In this document: in pieces, positions 8,586-17,623 of the stretch
How positions within the stretch are numbered: the stretch's first letter is position 1
Layout: every line of letters begins with the position of its first letter
Source of the DNA: Massilia sp. METH4
Lineage (GTDB): Bacteria > Pseudomonadota > Gammaproteobacteria > Burkholderiales > Burkholderiaceae_D
Direction: 5' to 3'
DNA: 64,000 nucleotides
NCBI RefSeq assembly: GCF_037094685.1
Contig: NZ_CP146614.1
Span: 1,674,001 to 1,738,000, forward strand
The notes under the pieces: generated by a model
What the model saw: only the letters and a program-made list of their open reading frames with translations
Told to the model about the DNA's origin: nothing
Databases searched by the model: none
Made by a program: the position numbers and the translations under genes

Positions 8586-9581
8586 TCAGCCGGCTGCTTC
8601 CAGCAGGTTATGCGCCTGCACGTCCGCATGGTACGAGCTGCGCACCATGGCGCCCACGGCGGCGTGGCCGAAGCCCATCTTGTACGCCTCTTCCTCGAAC
8701 ATCTTGAACGTATCCGGGTGCACGTAGCGGCGCACCGGCAGGTGGCTGTTCGACGGGGCCAGGTACTGGCCGATCGTCAGCATGTCGATGTCGTGCTCGC
8801 GCATGTCGCGCATCACCTGCAGGATTTCCTCGTCCGTCTCGCCCAGGCCGACCATCAGGCCCGACTTGGTCTTCACGTTCGGGTACAGGGCCTTGAAGTC
8901 CTTCAGCAGTTTCAGCGAGTGCAGGTAGTCGGCGCCGGGGCGGGCTTCCTTGTACAGGCGCGGCACGGTTTCCAGGTTGTGGTTCATCACGTCCGGCAGG
9001 CCGTCCGCAAAGATGTTCAGCGCCTTTTCCAGGCGGCCGCGGAAGTCCGGCACCAGCACTTCGATCTGGGTTTTCGGCGACAGTTCCTTCGTCTTCGTGA
9101 TGCACTCGACGAAGTGGGCGGCGCCGCCGTCGCGCAGGTCGTCGCGGTCGACCGATGTGATCACCACGTAGGACAGGCGCAGCTTGGCGATCGTGTTGGC
9201 CAGGTTGGACGGCTCGTTCACGTCCAGCGGGTCCGGGCGGCCGTGGCCCACGTCGCAGAACGGGCAGCGGCGCGTGCACTTGTCGCCCATGATCATGAAG
9301 GTAGCCGTGCCCTTGCCGAAGCATTCGCCGATGTTCGGGCAGGAAGCTTCCTCGCACACGGTCACCAGCTTGTTTTCACGCAGGATGTCCTTGATTTCGT
9401 AGAAGCGGCTGGAAGCCGATGCCGCCTTCACGCGAATCCACTCGGGCTTCTTCAGGCGTTCCACCTGCTCGATCGGCACGATCTTGATCGGGATGCGCGA
9501 GGTCTTGCTGGCGCCCTTCTGCTTTTCGCTCGGGTTGTAAGCGGCTGCGTTGGCGTTGGCTGTGGTGGTCTCGGTGGTCAT
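8586..9581 (-). CDS. lipA: Lipoyl synthase LipA
   Basis: 331-residue radical-SAM enzyme that inserts two sulfurs into octanoyl chains on lipoyl-dependent proteins (PDH and OGDH E2, GcvH). The auxiliary cluster cysteines C76, C81 and C87 are in [12 protein letters not shown] and the radical-SAM triad C102, C106 and C109 in CTRRCPFC. The C-terminal RSSYHA supplies the serine ligand of the auxiliary cluster. The alanine- and threonine-rich first 15 residues are a family-typical variable leader. It is last in a leftward DUF493-lipB-lipA operon, 21 bp behind lipB, and is followed by a clear terminator. Confidence 0.97.
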   Translation of the reverse strand: MTTETTTANANAAAYNPSEKQKGASKTSRIPIKIVPIEQVERLKKPEWIRVKAASASSRFYEIKDILRENKLVTVCEEASCPNIGECFGKGTATFMIMGDKCTRRCPFCDVGHGRPDPLDVNEPSNLANTIAKLRLSYVVITSVDRDDLRDGGAAHFVECITKTKELSPKTQIEVLVPDFRGRLEKALNIFADGLPDVMNHNLETVPRLYKEARPGADYLHSLKLLKDFKALYPNVKTKSGLMVGLGETDEEILQVMRDMREHDIDMLTIGQYLAPSNSHLPVRRYVHPDTFKMFEEEAYKMGFGHAAVGAMVRSSYHADVQAHNLLEAAG

Positions 9582-9602
9582 AAGGTTTCCAGTTAGATTC
9601 GG

Positions 9603-10289
9603 TCAGGCGGCAGCGGGTAGATCGGGTTGGCTGGCTTCGAGCTGGCGCACCAGCTCGTTGGCCAGCGCCAGTTGCACGTCGGCCAACGCCGCGTCCACGC
9701 CCATCGAGCGCATGTCGATGGTTTCCAGGCCGGCGTAGCCGCAGGGGTTGATCCAGGTGAACGGCGCCAGGTCCATCGCCACATTCAGGGACACGCCGTG
9801 GTAGGTGCAGCCGTTGCCCCGCACTTTCAATCCGAGCGCGGCGATCTTCGCCCCGCGCCTGGGGCCTTCGGCGATGTAGATGCCGGGCGCGCCTTCGATG
9901 CGCTCGCCGGCCAGTCGATACGACGCCAGCACGTTGATGATCGCCTGCTCGATCTTGTGCACGAACTGCCGGGCATACAGCTTGCCGCCCGGCTTGTTGC
10001 GGCGCAGGTCCATCAGCAGGTAGATCACCACCTGGCCGGGGCCGTGGTACGTCACTTCGCCGCCGCGGTCCGTCTGCACCACGGGAATCCGCGAGGCACC
10101 GCCCAGCAGGTGGCCGCGGTCGGCGCCCAGGCCCAGCGTGTAGACGGGCGGGTGCTCGACGATCCACAGCTCGTCGGGCGTCTCCGGCGTGCGTGCATCG
10201 GTGAAGGCGCGCATCGCCGCGAACGTGGGTTCGTAGTCGGCTTGACCGAGGTGGCGGATCACCGCCGGTTCGGGTCTCGTGGTGGACAT
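9603..10289 (-). CDS. lipB: Octanoyl-[ACP]:protein N-octanoyltransferase LipB
   Basis: 228 residues. It moves octanoate from ACP to the lipoyl domains, the step before LipA. Signature motifs: [13 protein letters not shown] (RGGx2TxHxPGQ), the catalytic lysine in [21 protein letters not shown], and the nucleophilic cysteine in INPCGY. The length is normal. The start is the ATG at 10289. It sits between DUF493 and lipA as in most Burkholderiales. Confidence 0.96.
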   Translation of the reverse strand: MSTTRPEPAVIRHLGQADYEPTFAAMRAFTDARTPETPDELWIVEHPPVYTLGLGADRGHLLGGASRIPVVQTDRGGEVTYHGPGQVVIYLLMDLRRNKPGGKLYARQFVHKIEQAIINVLASYRLAGERIEGAPGIYIAEGPRRGAKIAALGLKVRGNGCTYHGVSLNVAMDLAPFTWINPCGYAGLETIDMRSMGVDAALADVQLALANELVRQLEASQPDLPAAA

Positions 10290-10364
10290 GGCAGGTAGCG
10301 TTGGAGAAAGCCCCGCTATTATACGCCTGGGGCCTTGCTCATGCTCAAAGGGTGAGCAGTTACT

Positions 10365-10640
10365 TCAGAGAACGATTTTCACCATCGGGTGGCCAGACAG
10401 CTCGGCGTACAGCGCATCGAGCTGTTCGCGGCTCGTGGCGCGAACGGTCACGGTCAAGCCCGTGTACTTGCCGCCGGACGAAGGGCGCGTCTCGACTTTT
10501 CCTTCGTGGAAAGTCGGGTCGTGCTTCGTGATGACTTCGATGATCGTGACGGTGAAGGCATCGTGCGTGGGGCCCATCACCTTGATCGGGAAGTCGCTCG
10601 GGTATTCGATGAGGGACTCTTTCGGTGGGATCGCAGCCAT
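10365..10640 (-). CDS. DUF493 (YbeD-like) protein
   Basis: 91 residues from ATG 10640 with AGGAAG upstream. The sequence SLIEYPSDFPIKVMG...TVTVRATSREQLDALYAELSGHPMVKIVL is the ACT-like fold of the YbeD family, a conserved companion of lipB in proteobacteria; its biochemical role is unknown. I rejected a longer frame reaching 10859 because it runs through a terminator hairpin and has no family similarity. It is first in the leftward lipoate operon, 75 bp ahead of lipB. Confidence 0.9.
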   Translation of the reverse strand: MAAIPPKESLIEYPSDFPIKVMGPTHDAFTVTIIEVITKHDPTFHEGKVETRPSSGGKYTGLTVTVRATSREQLDALYAELSGHPMVKIVL

Positions 10641-10742
10641 GATTCTTCCTTCGATAACAGATGAGTAAGCGGCGCCTGATCCTGGAAAATGACCACGCCA
10701 ATCCGCTATTTTAGCGAAAGCGGCCGGCGCCGGGGCGGCGCA

Positions 10743-10770
10743 AAAAAATGGCCAGCCCTGAAGGCTGGCC
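10743..10770 (-). terminator. Strong hairpin with T-run on minus strand
   Basis: GGCCAGCC-TTCAG-GGCTGGCC followed by ATTTTTTT when read leftward. The nearest leftward gene (DUF6600) ends about 250 bp earlier, so this is either a second terminator for it or the end of a short transcript made within 10771-10973. That stretch has no credible ORF. The whole 10641-11017 gap (377 bp) holds only this hairpin, the one at 10974, and presumably the lipoate operon promoter. Confidence 0.6.
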
Positions 10771-10973
10771 GAAAAACTATTCTGGGCTGAGAAAAACTGC
10801 GCACGGAATAGTTGGGACACCTGAACGGTCACGGAAATTGCCTCGCTGCGGACCATCAAGGGCCCTGTCGTGCGTGCTTTCCCGGCATATGGACACTGTA
10901 GTCAGTGTAAGGACAGGTTGCTACTGCTTTGTGACAGGCTGCGCGAAAACGCGGATGAATGAACAAAATTCCG

Positions 10974-11001
10974 GGCTGGGCCGCAAAAATGTGGCCCAGC
11001 C
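10974..11001 (-). terminator. Terminator-like hairpin after the DUF6600 gene
   Basis: GGCTGGGCC and GGCCCAGCC form a perfect 9-bp stem around a 10-nt loop, starting 17 bp past the DUF6600 stop on the minus strand. The trailing sequence is only weakly T-rich (CGGAATTTTG), so termination may be partial. Confidence 0.5.
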
Positions 11002-11017
11002 GTGGAATATTTCGCTG

Positions 11018-13165
11018 TTAGCGCTCGCGAGCGCCGTCACCGCGGTCGCGGCCGGGGCGCTCGCCGCGCGGCTGCACGCTCGGAGCGGGCGCGGGCGGTG
11101 CCGGCTGGGCTACCGGGGCGGGGCGGGCGATGGGCTCGGGGCGTGGCTGGGGTGCCGGTGCCGCAGGCGGCGGTTGCTGGATGGACATGCGTTGCTCGCG
11201 ACGGATTTCCATCTCGCGGCGCGCCTCGGCACGCTCCTGCATCATCTCGCGCTGGCGCTCCAACCGCTCGTTGGCAATGAAGGAGCGCGACGGCGCCTGT
11301 TCCATCTGCGGTCGCGGTGCCGGTTGCGGCACCGGAGCGGGCGGCGGCACGGTCGTCACCGGCGGGGGTGCGCTGAACGCGGGCTGGCTCACCGGCCGGT
11401 CCACCTGGGGGCGCTGGATCTGCGGCGCTTCCACGCGCGGGCGGTCCACCTGCGGCCGCTCGATACGCGGCCGCTCGGTCACGATCGGGCGCGGCGCCAT
11501 GTCGCGTTCGCGCTGCATGCGCTCGGCCACGCTGTCGATATTGCGCTCGGCACGGAAGCGGTCGGTTATGCCGTCGCGGTTGCGGTCGACCTGGCTGCGC
11601 TCGGCGGGAGCGATGATGCGGTCGGCTTGCACGCGGTCCGTGGAAATGACGTTATCGCGGCTGCGGTCGATCTGCAGGCGGTCGGGCGTGCCATCGCGGT
11701 TACGGTCGACCTGCACGCTGTCGGGCGTGCCGTCGCGGTTGCGGTCGGCCTGCAAGCGATCAGGCGTACCGTCGCGGTTGCGGTCCGCTTGCGGGCGGTC
11801 GGCAATGCTCTCGCGGTCACGGCCCACTTGCATCCGGTCCGGCAGGCCGTCGTTGTTGCGGTCGGTCTGGATACGGTTGACCTGCGGCCGGTCGGCAATG
11901 CCGTCGCGGTTGCGGTCGGGCGCGCGTGCAAAGCCGGGCACCACAGGCGCGGCCAGCGGGAGACTGGACGGGTTCGATGCCACCGAGGCGCGCGGCAGGT
12001 TGTTCACGCGCACGCTGCGGCGGTCCTCGAACTGCTCGCGCGGCACGATCGTAATGCCTTCGCGGCGGGTCGGCACGGATTTCCAGCGCCCGCCCCGCCA
12101 GTCCCAGCCCAGCCGGCGCTCATGATCCGGCGACACGTGGTAATGCGGCACGTAGCGGTCGCGCGGCGTGAGCGGATACCAGCCCAGGCCGGGGCGATGG
12201 CGGCGGTCGCTGAATGCGACGGACCAGCCGGCGCCACCCACCCAGCCCACCAGCGCCGGTGCCCACACGGGGCGGCCGACGATCCGGCCCGGCGCCCAGT
12301 ACCAGCGGTTGCGTACCGTCACCCAGCGGCCATAGTGGAAGGGCGCGTAGCCCCATGGCGCATTGTCGACCCACGTCCAGCCCCAGGGAGCGACCCAGGC
12401 CCAGCGGCCGTCGCTGTACGGCGACCAGCCGCTGGCGATGGACCGGGGCGTCCACAGGGGGCCGTAGATGTCGTCGACCGTCCAGCTGCCGTAATGATCC
12501 AGGTCTTCGTAGCCGGTCACGTACGTGGGAATGTAACGGGTGGCGATGGCGCCTTCGTCGCGGCGGTCGCGCGCGAAGGCCCAGGAATCGAAGCCATCCT
12601 GCAAGGCCTGGCCGGTGCGCACGTCGTCGCCGCGGATGTCGGCACGCTTGCCGGTGCGCAGCGTGAGCGCCGTGCCGGCCGCTTCCAGGCGGGCCACGCC
12701 CATCAGCACGGAGACGGACGTGGTATCCGGCTCGCGGTCGGTATCGACGCGCACGGTACCGGGCTCGGTCAGGACAACGCGGCCATGCGGCGTGGCCAGC
12801 TCGAAGCCGGACAGCGCCTGCGGATCGCGCACGCGCACGCTGGCCGAACCGTAGTTCAGCCGCAGGTGCATCACGTCTTCATCGAGTTCCTCGATGTCGA
12901 GCGCGCTGTCGCCATCGAGGCGCACTGCCACGGGGCCGACGCGGAATTCGGTACGCGCGCCGCGCGCCGTGGAGATCCGGTCGCCGCGCTTGACGGGCCA
13001 GTTCAGCAGGGAGCCGGTCTCGTCGCCTTCATCGGTCTGCACCGTGACCTGGCCCTCGGCCGCGGAGATCCTGCCGACCAGCGTCGGCGGCTCGACGGCC
13101 AGCGCAAACGACGAAGCGGCCACGAGGGCCGCCAGCAATAGGAAATGCAGTAATTTGCGGGACAT
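11018..13165 (-). CDS. Secreted FecR-domain/DUF6600 protein with Ca-binding-like DxNxDG repeats
   Basis: 715 residues. A cleavable signal peptide (KLLHFLLLAALVAASSFALA, cut near 23) is followed by a FecR-like beta domain (about 30-185: ISAAEGQVTVQ, ATPHGRVVLTEPGTVRV). Next comes a tryptophan-rich DUF6600 region (about 205-370: YGPLWTPRSIASGWSPYSDGRWAWV, WGWTWVDNAPWGYAPFHYGRW). Residues 417-549 hold repeats of the form D-R-N-R-D-G-x-x-D, whose spacing matches thrombospondin-3/EF-hand-type calcium loops. The tail (550-715) is Pro/Gln/Arg-rich and charged. It is likely periplasmic or surface-associated. The ATG at 13165 has GGAG upstream. It stands alone; function unknown. Confidence 0.75.
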   Translation of the reverse strand: MSRKLLHFLLLAALVAASSFALAVEPPTLVGRISAAEGQVTVQTDEGDETGSLLNWPVKRGDRISTARGARTEFRVGPVAVRLDGDSALDIEELDEDVMHLRLNYGSASVRVRDPQALSGFELATPHGRVVLTEPGTVRVDTDREPDTTSVSVLMGVARLEAAGTALTLRTGKRADIRGDDVRTGQALQDGFDSWAFARDRRDEGAIATRYIPTYVTGYEDLDHYGSWTVDDIYGPLWTPRSIASGWSPYSDGRWAWVAPWGWTWVDNAPWGYAPFHYGRWVTVRNRWYWAPGRIVGRPVWAPALVGWVGGAGWSVAFSDRRHRPGLGWYPLTPRDRYVPHYHVSPDHERRLGWDWRGGRWKSVPTRREGITIVPREQFEDRRSVRVNNLPRASVASNPSSLPLAAPVVPGFARAPDRNRDGIADRPQVNRIQTDRNNDGLPDRMQVGRDRESIADRPQADRNRDGTPDRLQADRNRDGTPDSVQVDRNRDGTPDRLQIDRSRDNVISTDRVQADRIIAPAERSQVDRNRDGITDRFRAERNIDSVAERMQRERDMAPRPIVTERPRIERPQVDRPRVEAPQIQRPQVDRPVSQPAFSAPPPVTTVPPPAPVPQPAPRPQMEQAPSRSFIANERLERQREMMQERAEARREMEIRREQRMSIQQPPPAAPAPQPRPEPIARPAPVAQPAPPAPAPSVQPRGERPGRDRGDGARER

Positions 13166-13263
13166 CGTTATCTCCGGAATCGTTATGTGGTTCAGCTATC
13201 CACCATATAACGGCTGAACGATGCCGAAGAAGACGTCCGTTACAAATATTTTCGAATCGCGGC

Positions 13264-13896
13264 TCAGGCGTTACGCTTGACGAAGAACAGCGCCGTGCCG
13301 ACCGCCATCAGCAGGCCGCCGAAGACGCGGTTCTGGATGCGCATTGCCCGGGCGTCGCGGAAATAGCCCTGCATGGTCGACGCCAGGAAGGCGTAGCCAT
13401 GCATGACTGTCAGATCGATCGTCACCATGGTAGCGGCGAGAATCAGCAGTTGCGGCAGCACGGGTTCGCTTTGCGTGATGAACTGCGGCAGCACGGCCAC
13501 CATGAAGATGATGCCTTTCGGATTGGTCGCATTCGTGAGGAAGCCCGTCAGCAGCCGACGCTTCACGGAAGGCACCGCCGAGCGGGCTGCCACCACTTCA
13601 GTGCCTTCGTTTACCCTGGCGCGCCATTGCGCCAGGCCCAGATAGATCAGGTACAGCGCACCTACCGTCTTGACGATATTGAACGCTACTTCGGAAGCGA
13701 GCAGCAGCGAGCCCACACCTGCGCCGGCGATGAACAGCACCAGCAACAGGCCCAGTTGCAGGCCGATCACGGTAGCGCTCGCTTTTTTCACGCCATACGA
13801 CAATCCATGCGACATCGACAGCACGGCGCCCGAGCCCGGCGACAGGGCGATGATGATGGCGGAGATGGCGAAACCGAACCAGGTGGCGAAGCTCAT
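13264..13896 (-). CDS. LysE-family amino-acid exporter
   Basis: 210 residues with six predicted membrane segments and the RhtB/LysE hallmarks: ALSPGSGAVLSMSHGLSYGVKKA near the N-terminus, IYLGLAQWRAR after the third helix, and GFLTNATNPKGIIFMVAVLPQF mid-protein. Members export amino acids or related small metabolites across the inner membrane by proton exchange. The start chosen is ATG 13896, where the family begins; the upstream extension of the frame has no membrane or family character. It is a single gene, divergent from the DUF808 gene at 13991. The substrate cannot be inferred. Confidence 0.9.
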   Translation of the reverse strand: MSFATWFGFAISAIIIALSPGSGAVLSMSHGLSYGVKKASATVIGLQLGLLLVLFIAGAGVGSLLLASEVAFNIVKTVGALYLIYLGLAQWRARVNEGTEVVAARSAVPSVKRRLLTGFLTNATNPKGIIFMVAVLPQFITQSEPVLPQLLILAATMVTIDLTVMHGYAFLASTMQGYFRDARAMRIQNRVFGGLLMAVGTALFFVKRNA

Positions 13897-13990
13897 GGGA
13901 AAGTCCTGCGTAAATAAGCGATTGTAGCGCGCTGGCAGCCGCTGCCAGTAAGGTAAGATTGCCGCATTTTCATTACAGAGAGATTGCCCG

Positions 13991-14917
13991 ATGGCCGGAA
14001 CCAGCCTGCTTGCCCTGATCGACGATATTGCCTCCATCCTTGACGACGTTGCCGCCATGAGCAAGGTCGCCGCCAAGAAAACCGCAGGCGTGCTGGGCGA
14101 CGACCTGGCGCTGAACGCGCAGCAGGTGGCCGGCGTGAAGGCGGACCGGGAATTGCCGGTCGTGTGGGCGGTTGCCGTGGGTTCGCTGAAGAACAAGGCG
14201 ATCCTGGTGCCCGCCGCGCTGGCGATCAGCGCCTTCGCCCCCTGGGCCGTGACCCCGCTGCTGATGATCGGCGGCGCCTACCTGTGCTTCGAGGGCTTCG
14301 AGAAACTGGCGCACAAATTCCTGCACAGCAAGGAAGAAGACGAGGCCCACCATGCCGAACTCGCGTCCGCTGTCGCCAATCCGCAAATCGACCTCGTTGC
14401 GCTGGAGAAGGACAAGATCAAGGGCGCCGTGCGCACCGACTTCATCCTGTCTGCCGAGATCATCGTGATCGCGCTCGGCACCATCGCCAACGCCCCGTTC
14501 ATGCAGCAGGTGTCGGTGCTGGTCGCCATCTCGCTGGCCATGACGGTCGGCGTGTACGGCCTGGTGGCCGGCATCGTCAAGCTGGATGACGCTGGCCAGT
14601 ACCTGGTGGATCGCCACCCATCCGGCGTGCTGCATGGCTTGGGCAAGGGCCTGCTGGCGACGGCGCCAAGGCTGATGAAGCTGCTGTCGGTGCTGGGCAC
14701 GGTGGCCATGTTCATGGTCGGCGGCAGCATCATCACGCACGGCGCGCCGTTCCTGCACCATGCGATCGAGCACGCGGCGACGGCGGCTGGCCCGATCCTG
14801 GGTGCGATCACGACGCACCTGGCCGACATCGTCGTCGGCGTCGTGACCGGTGGCATCGTCCTGGTGGGTGTGACGCTGGTCGGCAAGCTGCTGCGCGGCG
14901 TCAAGGGCAAGGCTTGA
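13991..14917 (+). CDS. DUF808 (YedI-like) inner-membrane protein
   Basis: 308 residues beginning MAGTSLLALIDDIASILDDVAAMSKVA, the very conserved start of the DUF808/YedI family, followed by KKTAGVLGDDLALNAQQV and several hydrophobic helices (about 70-100, 160-190, 225-250, 265-300). A SKEEDEAHHAE cytoplasmic loop lies near residue 120. The family is widespread in proteobacteria and of unknown function. Divergent from lysE; 42 bp ahead of the YiaA/B gene, so possibly co-transcribed. Confidence 0.88.
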   Translation: MAGTSLLALIDDIASILDDVAAMSKVAAKKTAGVLGDDLALNAQQVAGVKADRELPVVWAVAVGSLKNKAILVPAALAISAFAPWAVTPLLMIGGAYLCFEGFEKLAHKFLHSKEEDEAHHAELASAVANPQIDLVALEKDKIKGAVRTDFILSAEIIVIALGTIANAPFMQQVSVLVAISLAMTVGVYGLVAGIVKLDDAGQYLVDRHPSGVLHGLGKGLLATAPRLMKLLSVLGTVAMFMVGGSIITHGAPFLHHAIEHAATAAGPILGAITTHLADIVVGVVTGGIVLVGVTLVGKLLRGVKGKA

Positions 14918-14959
14918 ACGTTCTGGTCTGATTCGCGTACATCTTACTGAGGAGCATTC

Positions 14960-15379
14960 ATGGCAACTGGTCAACGTCCTACTTCCGCCTTCGTGGGCGC
15001 ATCCTGGCTGGCGCTGCTGGTCGGCGTCGTCACCTATCTCATCGGCTTGTGGAATGCAACGATGCAGCTGAACGAGAAAGGGTATTACTTCACCTTGCTG
15101 CTGTACGGGCTATTTTCAGCCGTATCGCTGCAGAAATCCGTGCGTGATCGGATGGAAGGTATCCGCGTGACGTCGTTGTATTTCAACCTGTGCTGGGTTT
15201 CCGTGCTGGCTGCCCTCGCGCTGCTGGGCGTGGGCTTGTGGAATGCCAACCTGGCGCTGAGCGAGAAGGGGTTTTATGCGATGGCGTATGCGTTGAGCCT
15301 GTTCGCGGCCGTGGCGGTACAGAAGAATGTGCGCGACAGCGCCGGGCCGGTGGAGGTCGTGCAGGAGAAGTTGGAATAA
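14960..15379 (+). CDS. YiaA/YiaB-family inner-membrane protein
   Basis: 139 residues made of two tandem YiaAB two-helix units, each with the pattern GxWNAxxxLxEKGxYxxxxxxxLFxAVxxQKxVRD ([19 protein letters not shown] and [19 protein letters not shown]). Four membrane helices; function unknown, induced by stress in some enterobacteria. GAGGAG lies 9 bp before the ATG. It marks the left border of the AT-richer island. Confidence 0.88.
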   Translation: MATGQRPTSAFVGASWLALLVGVVTYLIGLWNATMQLNEKGYYFTLLLYGLFSAVSLQKSVRDRMEGIRVTSLYFNLCWVSVLAALALLGVGLWNANLALSEKGFYAMAYALSLFAAVAVQKNVRDSAGPVEVVQEKLE

Positions 15380-15459
15380 TGCCGACGGCGCTGTCCTCCG
15401 GGAAGTACCGATCTCTTCGTTGATTGAGGCTGCCGAGAAAAGCGCTCCGTTGCATTGCG

Positions 15460-15491
15460 AATCGCCGCCATACTTCGGTATGGCGGCGATT
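15460..15491. terminator. 14-bp stem with TTCG tetraloop between convergent genes
   Basis: AATCGCCGCCATAC-TTCG-GTATGGCGGCGATT is a perfect, very stable hairpin between the rightward YiaAB gene and the first leftward island gene, whose stop it touches. No long T-run follows on either strand, so it may act as a processing or blocking structure. Its core (CGCC...CATAC/GTATG) resembles the centre of the MITE at 20331-20497. Confidence 0.55.
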
Positions 15492-16084
15492 TACGTTTTG
15501 CCGACCGGTTTTTTCGTGGCCTCATCCACCTTGGCCGGCTCGGTGTTTGCCTGTCTCAGCAAGGTTGTTCCGCTCTCGCCCGCCAGCGCTTTCCATTCCT
15601 TCAGTTCCCATCCGGGAAGCACAAGGGGAAGCGATATACGTATTATGTGCCTGCACTTGAAGAAAAGGTTCAGCGCAATCGACTGTAGCGCCTCCTGCAT
15701 CGCCGCACCCTCGTTCGATTGGGTGCGGTGATCTATTGCGTATTCGACGAGGTAAGCCGTTTTGGCGAGCAGCGCGAGGGCAAAATAAGGTCCCAGCGGT
15801 TGTCCGCCACTCGCTCCAAACCGCACGACATCAGCCAAGCGAAAGGAACCAATCAATCGATGGGGTCCTTCAGTCAGTACAGGCAGGCGATACGCGCTGC
15901 TGATCACTTCGCCACGATGAGCCAGGAACTCAATTTGGCCCGACACCATCTTTTCGGTGAACTTGCTCCACAATTCCGGGCGTTTTTCTGGATCTGTCGG
16001 AAAAAGCATGGTTACGCTCTTGTCGTCAGGCGTGAAATAACACCGCCGATCAAATGATGGTGTACGTACCTTGATCTGGCTCAT
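15491..16084 (-). CDS. Unknown island protein, 197 aa
   Basis: No family recognised. From ATG 16084 it reads MSQIKVRTPSFDRRCYFTP and is a mixed alpha/beta protein with one moderately hydrophobic stretch (YFALALLAKTAYLVEYAI) and a lysine-rich tail. It overlaps the upstream gene by 35 nt, so the pair is translationally coupled. It might be an immunity or accessory protein, since the whole island is made of such small coupled genes, but that is context only. An earlier start at 16153 is possible. Confidence 0.6.
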   Translation of the reverse strand: MSQIKVRTPSFDRRCYFTPDDKSVTMLFPTDPEKRPELWSKFTEKMVSGQIEFLAHRGEVISSAYRLPVLTEGPHRLIGSFRLADVVRFGASGGQPLGPYFALALLAKTAYLVEYAIDHRTQSNEGAAMQEALQSIALNLFFKCRHIIRISLPLVLPGWELKEWKALAGESGTTLLRQANTEPAKVDEATKKPVGKT

Positions 16085-16673
16085 CAACCGCCGCACGGCT
16101 CGCTTCAGCGGAGCGACCGCGCTCGTTGAGCTCATCCAGCAAATCCCGGCCATCGACTACCCAGAACTTGTCCGCCGCCGGAAACACCTCCTCGGGATAG
16201 GTATTGGCGAAGTCGACAAACTCGCCGACCCACTCGTCTGGAACGTATCGCTCCAGCTGCGGTCCCTGGTGATAGAAAGGGGCCAAACGGCTGCTATCGA
16301 AATCGACAAAAGCAATCGGGAACAGGAAACTAACATCCCACCACGACTGCGCATTTTCGAACCGCTCCAGCAGCGCCTTCCTTAGAAATTCGAGGCTCAG
16401 CCGATGCACTTCCGGTGCATGGAAGAACTCGCCCGCTGTGTCCCGATCCGGCACCACGATGCCGGCCCGCTGGGCCGCTGCTACATCGACGCCCGGCACC
16501 TGATAGCCTGCCTCGACGAATTCGTTACGCCACTTTGTCCAGTCAAGGATCAGGTTCTCGGTCTCCAGCAACAGCCAATGAACCATTCCCTGATAGCGGG
16601 CAACGGCAACCACATATTGCGGGTCCAGCAATCCAGGCGAAGCCGGTCCCAGGATCTTTTCGAGATCTGTCAT
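16050..16673 (-). CDS. Unknown island protein, 207 aa
   Basis: Starts ATG 16673 (GATCAAGGG upstream). Acidic and aromatic-rich, soluble, no signal peptide; features include WLLLETENLILDWTKWRNEF and a WWDVSFLFPIAFVDFDSSRLAPFY core. No family recognised. Coupled to the downstream 197-aa gene. It looks like the stand-alone cytosolic proteins found beside polymorphic toxins, but there is no direct evidence of function. Confidence 0.6.
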   Translation of the reverse strand: MTDLEKILGPASPGLLDPQYVVAVARYQGMVHWLLLETENLILDWTKWRNEFVEAGYQVPGVDVAAAQRAGIVVPDRDTAGEFFHAPEVHRLSLEFLRKALLERFENAQSWWDVSFLFPIAFVDFDSSRLAPFYHQGPQLERYVPDEWVGEFVDFANTYPEEVFPAADKFWVVDGRDLLDELNERGRSAEASRAAVDEPDQGTYTII

Positions 16674-16806
16674 CCCTTGATCTTACCCCTCCCCGCCATT
16701 CCGTCGCGACACAGCGACCCCGCGATAGTTTTGTCATCACTTCGAGCAGGAGACGCGTTCGAACCCGCCGCCCGGTTGCGATCTGGATGCCCTGATGGGC
16801 TAGTGA

Positions 16807-17133
16807 TCAGAACGCACCGCGGCTGTCGATCCATTTGATCAGTTCGACCGTCAAGTACCTGTACACTGAAGTGGACGGTGTATCCGAAGGAACGAAGAAA
16901 ATCTGCGACACCGCGTAAGCCTTCCCTAACTGCGCATTGATGTCGACCAGCCCTTGCTTGACCTGAGCCAGGACAGCATCCCGATCGATCCGGTTGTATT
17001 CCCCAACTTTTATCGGAAGCTGTACGACATCGATTTCGCGGCCATCATCGGCGAGGCGAAGGCCCAGGAAGTTATGTGCTGGCCCCGTTACCCGTGCTAC
17101 TTTATAGACATCGTTGTCCAGGATAAATATCAT
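16807..17133 (-). CDS. Unknown small island protein, 108 aa
   Basis: From ATG 17133: MIFILDNDVYKVARVTGPAHN, predominantly alternating beta strands, then a helix (AVLAQVKQGLVDINAQLG) and a C-terminal beta/alpha unit ending WIDSRGAF. Compact single-domain size, as for immunity proteins. No family recognised; the ribosome site is weak and a TTG 7 codons earlier is an alternative. Confidence 0.5.
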   Translation of the reverse strand: MIFILDNDVYKVARVTGPAHNFLGLRLADDGREIDVVQLPIKVGEYNRIDRDAVLAQVKQGLVDINAQLGKAYAVSQIFFVPSDTPSTSVYRYLTVELIKWIDSRGAF

Positions 17134-17235
17134 GTTCGCACCGCAGCGCTGCAAGATAACGGCATACCAATTGTCTGGTGGACTTCCTGGAAGATTAGAT
17201 CAGCCCGTCTGGCCCGCAGCTGAGCAACTGCGGCA

Positions 17236-17583
17236 TTAATGATCGGCGGGCAGCTCCGCTCTGATCTTCCTGCACAACTTGCTCACCCGATCCCGGTCTG
17301 CAGGGTGTCTGGCCAGATAAATAGAGCATGCTTGCTCAAGAATCGAAAGAAAATCCGCGCCCGAGATTACCAGTTCCTCATCGAGAATATAGAACTTCAC
17401 GCCCTCGAAGGACTCATCGCCCGGTTCTATTTCACTTGGGAATTCGCACACTGCGTCATTGAATCCTGCACCTATCGAATTCGAAAACGCCTCGAGTGTC
17501 GATATGAAAGTCCAGTCAGACATCGCATTGAAGAACGCTTGCGCAGGAAATAAGGAGCGATCGAGGACGATTGGAAGATCCAT
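17236..17583 (-). CDS. CdiI-like immunity protein candidate
   Basis: 115 residues from ATG 17583. The pattern WTFISTLEAFSNSIGAGF...VCEFPSEIEPGDESFEGVKFYI...SGADFLSILEQACSIYLARHPADRDRVSKL is close to what I recall of a CdiI-type ribonuclease-toxin immunity family (FP-E--E-FEGV-F, then a helix with AC--YL--HP-D). Such proteins bind and neutralise a contact-delivered toxin in the cytoplasm. No cognate toxin is adjacent, so it would be an orphan immunity gene. Family assignment is from memory of the motif. Confidence 0.45.
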   Translation of the reverse strand: MDLPIVLDRSLFPAQAFFNAMSDWTFISTLEAFSNSIGAGFNDAVCEFPSEIEPGDESFEGVKFYILDEELVISGADFLSILEQACSIYLARHPADRDRVSKLCRKIRAELPADH

Positions 17584-17623
17584 TTTCAATGCAAATTCGG
17601 CAAATGATCACAACTCCCGTTAG

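Noticed and set aside
6092..8629. 845-codon minus-strand frame over the Mo-hydroxylase genes
   Set aside because: Product of GC-biased third positions opposite a well-recognised gene; no domain.
10748..13141. 797-codon open frame on the plus strand
   Set aside because: Antisense shadow of the FecR/DUF6600 gene; His/Arg/Val-rich low-complexity text, no ribosome site, crosses two hairpins.
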